Assembly (NCBI RefSeq): GCF_014217625.1
Contig: NZ_CP043642.1
Location: 54,179 to 118,178, forward strand
DNA: 64,000 nt
DNA from: Leifsonia shinshuensis
GTDB taxonomy: Bacteria > Actinomycetota > Actinomycetes > Actinomycetales > Microbacteriaceae
Direction of reading: 5' to 3'
Shown piece by piece: positions 60,357-64,000 of the stretch (within the stretch, counting starts at the first letter, position 1; each line of letters starts with the position of its first letter). The position numbers were made by a program, and so were the translations under genes. The notes beneath the pieces are model-generated. The model worked only from the letters and a program-made list of their open reading frames with translations, had not been told where the DNA came from and searched no databases.

Positions 60357-60409
60357 TGACTATTAAAATCATGGTGTGATGATGGAGAAAGTGCGCTACT
60401 GTCATCCGC

Positions 60410-61765
60410 ATGACAGACCGCACAGAAGTCGACGTGGTGCGAATCAAGCTCGGCCCAGACAAGCCGGCCCCGCAACCAGACGCCCTCGGACGAAGCCGCA
60501 TCGGTTACGCTCCGAACCTCACCACGCTCGAACTCTGGGAGCGCGGCCGCGGCGTGTGGCGCGCGCGCCTGGAGAAGGTCGCCGATGCGCAGTTGCTGCT
60601 CATTGCTTCCGGCGGGATCGTGGTGATGGCCGGTGGAATCACGGGAGTCACCTTCCACGACGGCCGCGTCGCCATCAGCGGTTTTCCCGACCCGACGCAT
60701 CCTCTGATCGGTCAGCGGGATCCGCTGGACAACAGCTCCGCCAACCCCGTCGCTTACGGCACGCTCGAAACGACACCCGCGCGGAACGTCACGCAGCGCC
60801 CCCTTACTGACGTCCTCGACGACGCCGTCCGGGTGCTCACCGAGGCGGCCCGCCACCGCCGCCCGCGCCTCCACCAGACGCCGGCGGGCAGGCTGGAACC
60901 TCACCCGACAGATACCGACCCCGCCGATTGGGCCGAGTTCGTCAGCCTCGCCCTGGCAGGCGCCGCAGCGAACCTCGGCGGCATCGAACGCGCGCTGGCG
61001 GGCCGCCCAGGATCCTGGGAAGCCGCGAAAGTCGAGGACCTCCTGTACTCCACCATCGGGACCGAGGCATCCGATCTGTGGCGGTACCGCACCGAGCCGG
61101 TGCGAGTGATTCTCGACGTCGACCAGATCGTCTCCACCCGAACCGACGCCTGGTCCCAGTACGACGACGCGGAGCAGACGATCGACGCCCGCGTGGAGCA
61201 GGCGGAGAAAGCCGACCCGGGGCCCGACCAGGCTGCTTACGGCTGGGTATACGAGGTGACCGGACCCGACCAGCTCACCCCGGTCGACGCGGCAGCACCG
61301 CCGTGGTCCTGGGAGACCTGGCGCTCATACCAATCCGCGGAATGGGCCGAGTGGACGGAGCGGATCGAACACGACGTCAAGACCGGTGACACCTCCTGGC
61401 GCTCCCTCTTCATCCCCTCCTCCCCCGAAGCTGGAGCCGAGTACAACCGCCTCGCCGATGAGCGTGAAGAGCGGCTGGATCGCATCCGCCAGCAGCTTGA
61501 ACAGCTTGACGCTCAAAGGCAGCGCGAATGGAGCACCTACGGCGCAGCGTTGGCCCGCGCGATCGAGGACGCCGCGCAGACCGTTCCCGACCTGCGAGTC
61601 CCCGTCGAAGTGACATTCGGCACGAATCCGGGCTCACGCACCCACGACGATGACGAGGGCGACCCGCTGGCCCAGCAGTTGCTCGATGCGGCTATCGCAG
61701 CAACGCCCTCACCGGCCGACCTTCCTGGCACCCCGCTCGAACGACTGACCAAGGAGGGCCGGTAA
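60410..61765 (+). CDS. Hypothetical plasmid protein with C-terminal coiled coil
   Basis: 451 residues from ATG 60410. N-terminal beta-rich part (GRSRIGYAPNLTTLELWERG, LLLIASGGIVVMAGGITGV), central helical region WAEFVSLALAGAAANLGGIE and a coiled coil late (REERLDRIRQQLEQLDAQRQ). Not recognised. The stop touches the ATG of the next gene (TAAATG), and three genes run together to 62979, indicating one operon behind the palindrome at 60343. It has the features of a cargo- or transfer-associated cytoplasmic protein of actinobacterial plasmids. Confidence 0.6.
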   Translation: MTDRTEVDVVRIKLGPDKPAPQPDALGRSRIGYAPNLTTLELWERGRGVWRARLEKVADAQLLLIASGGIVVMAGGITGVTFHDGRVAISGFPDPTHPLIGQRDPLDNSSANPVAYGTLETTPARNVTQRPLTDVLDDAVRVLTEAARHRRPRLHQTPAGRLEPHPTDTDPADWAEFVSLALAGAAANLGGIERALAGRPGSWEAAKVEDLLYSTIGTEASDLWRYRTEPVRVILDVDQIVSTRTDAWSQYDDAEQTIDARVEQAEKADPGPDQAAYGWVYEVTGPDQLTPVDAAAPPWSWETWRSYQSAEWAEWTERIEHDVKTGDTSWRSLFIPSSPEAGAEYNRLADEREERLDRIRQQLEQLDAQRQREWSTYGAALARAIEDAAQTVPDLRVPVEVTFGTNPGSRTHDDDEGDPLAQQLLDAAIAATPSPADLPGTPLERLTKEGR

Positions 61766-62566
61766 ATGTCCGACATCACAACGTTCCCAGCAGCCGTGCT
61801 CGTCCGGGATCGCGTCGGCCGTCGACAGGTGAACCGAACCACGGTCGAGGCTTACCTGCGAGCGGCCCAGAAGCACCGCGAGAAGAAGGCGCGGAAGACG
61901 AAATCACCGGCCCGAAGAGTCTCGGGGTGGGATCGCGCGCTGATCCTCCCGTACATCGTCATATCGACCTGGATGGCAAGCAGGATGGGAACGGTCTACC
62001 TCCTGCGATCCGGCAAGGTCACCGTGCGGCTGAATCACGGACTCCAGATCGGGGCGATCGTCTGGACGATGGTCTTACCCCTCATGGCGCCGGGGGCCGC
62101 GATCCTCGTGGTGTTCTGCTTTGCACCAGTGATGCTCGTCGCGTTCGCCTTCCTGGCGTACCTGGCTGTACTGGCCCTGCTGCTCATCGGGCAGGTTCTT
62201 TCGACTGTGGCTTATCGGATGTGGATGCGTCCGCTGCGCCCGAAGAAGGCCTGGGCAAGCTTCCAGGGCGAGCGACCGACGTGGATCGTCAGCGACCTCG
62301 CAAGCGTGCACGAAGGCTCGCCTATCGATCTCGTCGCGGAGATCATCGCCACCATCAACGGTGTGGTCCCCCACGGTGCCAAGGTCGGCGCGAAAGCACG
62401 AGACAAGGGATACCTACGCGCTTACTCGCGCTACCTCACCCCCGTCGGCAAGAACAATCTCGCCCTGACAGGGACAGTGCCCCTCCAACTGCGCACCGCA
62501 GCGGAGCCGCTGGTAACCCATCCCCCCGTATCATCCACATCGTCAGAGTTGGAGCGCAGAAAGTGA
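61766..62566 (+). CDS. Membrane protein of the plasmid operon
   Basis: 266 residues from ATG 61766. A basic N-terminal tail (AAQKHREKKARKTKSPARR) followed by membrane segments around LQIGAIVWTMVLPLMAPGAA and VFCFAPVMLVAFAFLAYLAV and a further LLLIGQVLSTVAYRM. The second half is soluble and alpha/beta (WASFQGERPTWIVSDLASVH, PIDLVAEIIATINGVV). No family found. The GTG of the next gene overlaps its stop. Confidence 0.6.
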   Translation: MSDITTFPAAVLVRDRVGRRQVNRTTVEAYLRAAQKHREKKARKTKSPARRVSGWDRALILPYIVISTWMASRMGTVYLLRSGKVTVRLNHGLQIGAIVWTMVLPLMAPGAAILVVFCFAPVMLVAFAFLAYLAVLALLLIGQVLSTVAYRMWMRPLRPKKAWASFQGERPTWIVSDLASVHEGSPIDLVAEIIATINGVVPHGAKVGAKARDKGYLRAYSRYLTPVGKNNLALTGTVPLQLRTAAEPLVTHPPVSSTSSELERRK

Positions 62567-62979
62567 CGAACGTCATGTCGCGTGAGGATCGCGCAACCGG
62601 TCGAATCGGCCGCACCTATCGACACGAGCGCACCCAGCTGCCGCCCGTGACCGGCTACGAGCAAGGGACGCTGTTCAGCGACGACCTGGGCCAGCTGTGG
62701 GTCTCCTCCCCCGGTCCCCGGTGGATCAAGGCGAACATTGTGACCACAGACGAATATCGGCGACTCCACCGACGCTCGCGATGGCTTCTCGCCGGTCTAG
62801 CGCTGCTCCTCCCGACGCTGGTCACCGCGCTGATCTTGTCGACCATCTGGCATCCGGTGGCGTGGTCCGGGATCTTCATCGTCCCGGCATTCGTGCTGGT
62901 CCTGATCAACCTGCCGCGGACGAACAAGCAGCTCCTCGGCTGCATCGTGCAGCCCGATTTCGATGCGGACTTCCTCTGA
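62563..62979 (+). CDS. Small membrane protein of the plasmid operon
   Basis: 138 residues from GTG 62563 with GGAG eight bases ahead; ATG 62575 is possible. A cytoplasmic part (RATGRIGRTYRHERTQL) with PRWIKANIVTTDEYRRLHRR is followed by two helices (WLLAGLALLLPTLVTALIL and FIVPAFVLVLINLP) and the acidic end DFDADFL. Not recognised. Confidence 0.55.
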   Translation: MTNVMSREDRATGRIGRTYRHERTQLPPVTGYEQGTLFSDDLGQLWVSSPGPRWIKANIVTTDEYRRLHRRSRWLLAGLALLLPTLVTALILSTIWHPVAWSGIFIVPAFVLVLINLPRTNKQLLGCIVQPDFDADFL

Positions 62980-63105
62980 TGGATGCAAGGATCTGGCGTC
63001 CGGGGCAGGCTGGCCGGCCAGCCACAGTCATGCACTCCCGCGAGGTGTGCGAACGACCGAATTACAAGAACCGCCGGCGGCGCTCGAACTGGGGGCTTTT
63101 GCCCA

Positions 63106-63143
63106 GGCCAGGTGCTGTTAATCCCGGCCAGGTGTTGTTAATC
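63106..63143. repeat. Tandem 18-bp repeat GGCCAGGTG(C/T)TGTTAATC
   Basis: Copies at 63106-63123 and 63126-63143, one base different. The half-site GTTAATC is also in the 18-bp palindrome at 3045, ahead of another ATGGCAGGCAG gene. It is a candidate operator for the plasmid transfer operon. Confidence 0.55.
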
Positions 63144-63177
63144 TCAGCGATGTCCACGCATCACGAGGAGGCACCGC

Positions 63178-64000
63178 ATGGCAGGCAGACGCCGCAAGGC
63201 TTCACCCCCCGAAACGCAGCTCGAGTTCGACCTGTGGGGGCTGGGAGATCAGGCGGCGGACGCCCGCATCGACGAGGCGCGAACGGCCGAGCCGTCCCCG
63301 GCCGAGAAGGCCCTCTCGTCGGGACAGCTCAGCTTCGAGGACTTCTGGAACACGCAAGGAGAGACGCATGAACCTGTACGGCAGGCAGGCGATGGAGAGG
63401 TGGGCGAGACTCGCCCCGACGTCGCTGGCGACGATGGATCGACCGCAGGAGTTCTTCGAGGACCTCGGGGAGGAGATCGGGGTGCGCGTGGCGCAGCTGA
63501 TCCCCGACCTGGCGGGGCCGGACAGCCCGAGCGAGACGGTGCTGGAGAAGACGGGCCGATTGAACGCGGCGAAGGCGCAGGCCGAGGAGATCGCATTCTC
63601 GGAGCTGGTCACGCCCAGCCCGGAGCCGACGAGCGAGGACGCGTACCAGGAGTGGCGGGCGACCAACGGCCTGTCTTTGGACTGGCTCGCGGACTGGGCG
63701 GAGACGTCGCAGAGCAGGGACTCAGCGGCGATGCCGATCGAGGAACTGGCGAGCCAGCACGGTCTGCCGGAGGAGTTCCTGAGGGAGCTGCAGCAGCAGG
63801 AGAACCCGTACCGGTCCCTGCTGCAGAACGAGCAGCTGCTGGAAGCACGCCTGAGGGCCCGATTCGCGACGCGGCCGACGGAGGACTGAGCCGGTTCATC
63901 CCGACCTCGCAGGAGGACCTCGCGCGACGAGGGACGTCTCGCCACTCCCGAGGAGAAGCAGACGCTGGCACGGTTCTCGTCGTGGGGCGCCATCCCGGAG
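63178..64000 (+). CDS. Plasmid protein, start secure, 3' end unclear (frame runs to window edge)
   Basis: ATG 63178 has a perfect GAGGAGG ahead. The first 60 residues (MAGRRRKASPPETQLEFDLW, then LSFEDFWNTQGET) look like the short protein that opens this type of plasmid operon. The frame does not stop within the window: it stays open under the next gene and ends at the edge after joining the helicase-like sequence. The part after about 63368 is probably not translated from here, so the true length may be only some 65 residues. A lost stop or frameshift is possible. Confidence 0.4.
   Translation, partial: MAGRRRKASPPETQLEFDLWGLGDQAADARIDEARTAEPSPAEKALSSGQLSFEDFWNTQGETHEPVRQAGDGEVGETRPDVAGDDGSTAGVLRGPRGGDRGARGAADPRPGGAGQPERDGAGEDGPIERGEGAGRGDRILGAGHAQPGADERGRVPGVAGDQRPVFGLARGLGGDVAEQGLSGDADRGTGEPARSAGGVPEGAAAAGEPVPVPAAERAAAGSTPEGPIRDAADGGLSRFIPTSQEDLARRGTSRHSRGEADAGTVLVVGRHPG
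63368..63889 (+). CDS. Conserved actinobacterial plasmid protein, unknown function
   Basis: 173 residues from ATG 63368 with AAGGAGAG ahead. Begins MNLYGRQAMERWARLAPTSL and continues with FFEDLGEEIGVRVAQLIPDL and a helical middle (LEKTGRLNAAKAQAEEIAFS). Helical throughout, no membrane segment. Proteins with this start lie directly ahead of giant helicase/methylase genes on actinobacterial plasmids, and the same layout is seen here. Function unknown. Confidence 0.7.
   Translation: MNLYGRQAMERWARLAPTSLATMDRPQEFFEDLGEEIGVRVAQLIPDLAGPDSPSETVLEKTGRLNAAKAQAEEIAFSELVTPSPEPTSEDAYQEWRATNGLSLDWLADWAETSQSRDSAAMPIEELASQHGLPEEFLRELQQQENPYRSLLQNEQLLEARLRARFATRPTED
63886..64000 (+). pseudogene. Start of a large helicase-type plasmid gene, disrupted by a short deletion/frameshift
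   Basis: After the previous stop the sequence reads LSRFIPTSQEDLA in one frame, which is the normal beginning of giant plasmid helicase/methylase proteins. Then, in another frame, RDEGRLATPEEKQTLARF and SSWGAIPE follow, the next conserved part. In relatives about 20-25 residues lie between these motifs, so about 70 bp are missing and the frame is broken at about 63920. There is no ATG or GTG near the beginning either; CTG 63886 would be needed. The rest of the gene is outside the window. Confidence 0.5.

Larger units (their letters stand above)
59944..60409. other. Region between the metal block and the transfer block; no gene
   Basis: About 470 bp. It holds the inverted repeats TTAGATGCAG/CTGCATCTAA (60162-60171 and 60290-60299) and, near the end, an AT-rich promoter-like stretch with the palindrome ACTAATGCATTAGT (60343-60356). 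No open frame has recognisable features. Confidence 0.45.

Noticed and set aside
1..64000. CRISPR arrays, tRNA and rRNA genes
   Set aside because: No repeat-spacer pattern apart from the gapless 8-bp iterons, and no cloverleaf or rRNA-like conserved sequence was noticed on either strand.

Overview
The window looks like part of a large, high-GC actinobacterial plasmid or plasmid-derived island, most likely from a member of the Microbacteriaceae. The evidence is the high GC content, frequent GTG starts and ATGA or GTGA overlaps, actinobacterial families (MAB_1171c-type membrane protein, MurT/GatD, CmtR/CtpG, DUF3566), and a replication/partition backbone. The genus is an inference. No rRNA, tRNA or CRISPR array was seen.

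Layout. 1-2.9 kb: XRE regulator (cut by the left edge), ImmA/IrrE peptidase, MAB_1171c-type membrane protein and a frameshifted alpha/beta hydrolase. 3-7.1 kb: plasmid backbone with a putative replication initiator, an 8-bp iteron array (16 units plus 4 of a second type), parA and a small centromere-binding partner. 7.1-16.3 kb: a ligD gene (polymerase plus ATP-dependent ligase) split into two pieces. Between the pieces lies a 7,266-bp element with two tyrosine recombinases and a cargo of one secreted four-cysteine protein, an ABC ATPase and two membrane proteins. Removing 7511-14776 restores one in-frame 625-residue LigD. 16.3-22.7 kb: small accessory genes, a LexA-box divergent pair and an Xre/RES toxin-antitoxin pair. 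22.7-23.8 kb: no recognisable gene.

23.8-53.3 kb: a very large copper island. It holds peptidoglycan hydrolases with exchanged modules, lipoproteins with their own Lgt, System II cytochrome c biogenesis genes (TlpA-like, ResB, CcsA, CcdA) but no visible CXXCH cytochrome, two multicopper oxidases (one fused to a DUF4396 membrane module), DUF305, CopZ, CopA, a YHS protein, CopB, CsoR, an undescribed heptahelical-type membrane protein, MurT-GatD-VanY, and a Csp copper-storage protein. Six 17-bp sites of the form ATACC-N7-GGTAT, the same layout as the known Bacillus CsoR operator, sit in front of the main units, so the island looks like one CsoR regulon. 53.4-59.9 kb: ArsR/CDF, CmtR/CtpG, an FAD disulfide reductase broken by an in-frame amber codon, a DF-type thioredoxin-like protein and a MerR regulator. 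60.4-64 kb: plasmid maintenance or transfer genes, ending with the damaged beginning of a large helicase-type gene.

How it works together (inference): cytoplasmic Cu(I) is handled by CopZ, CsoR, CopA, CopB and the Csp store. Outside the membrane, multicopper oxidases, DUF305, YHS/DUF6153 proteins and thiol-redox/heme machinery act, while hydrolases and cell-wall amidation genes may remodel the envelope. A second block deals with Zn/Co/Cd/Pb/Hg-type stress.
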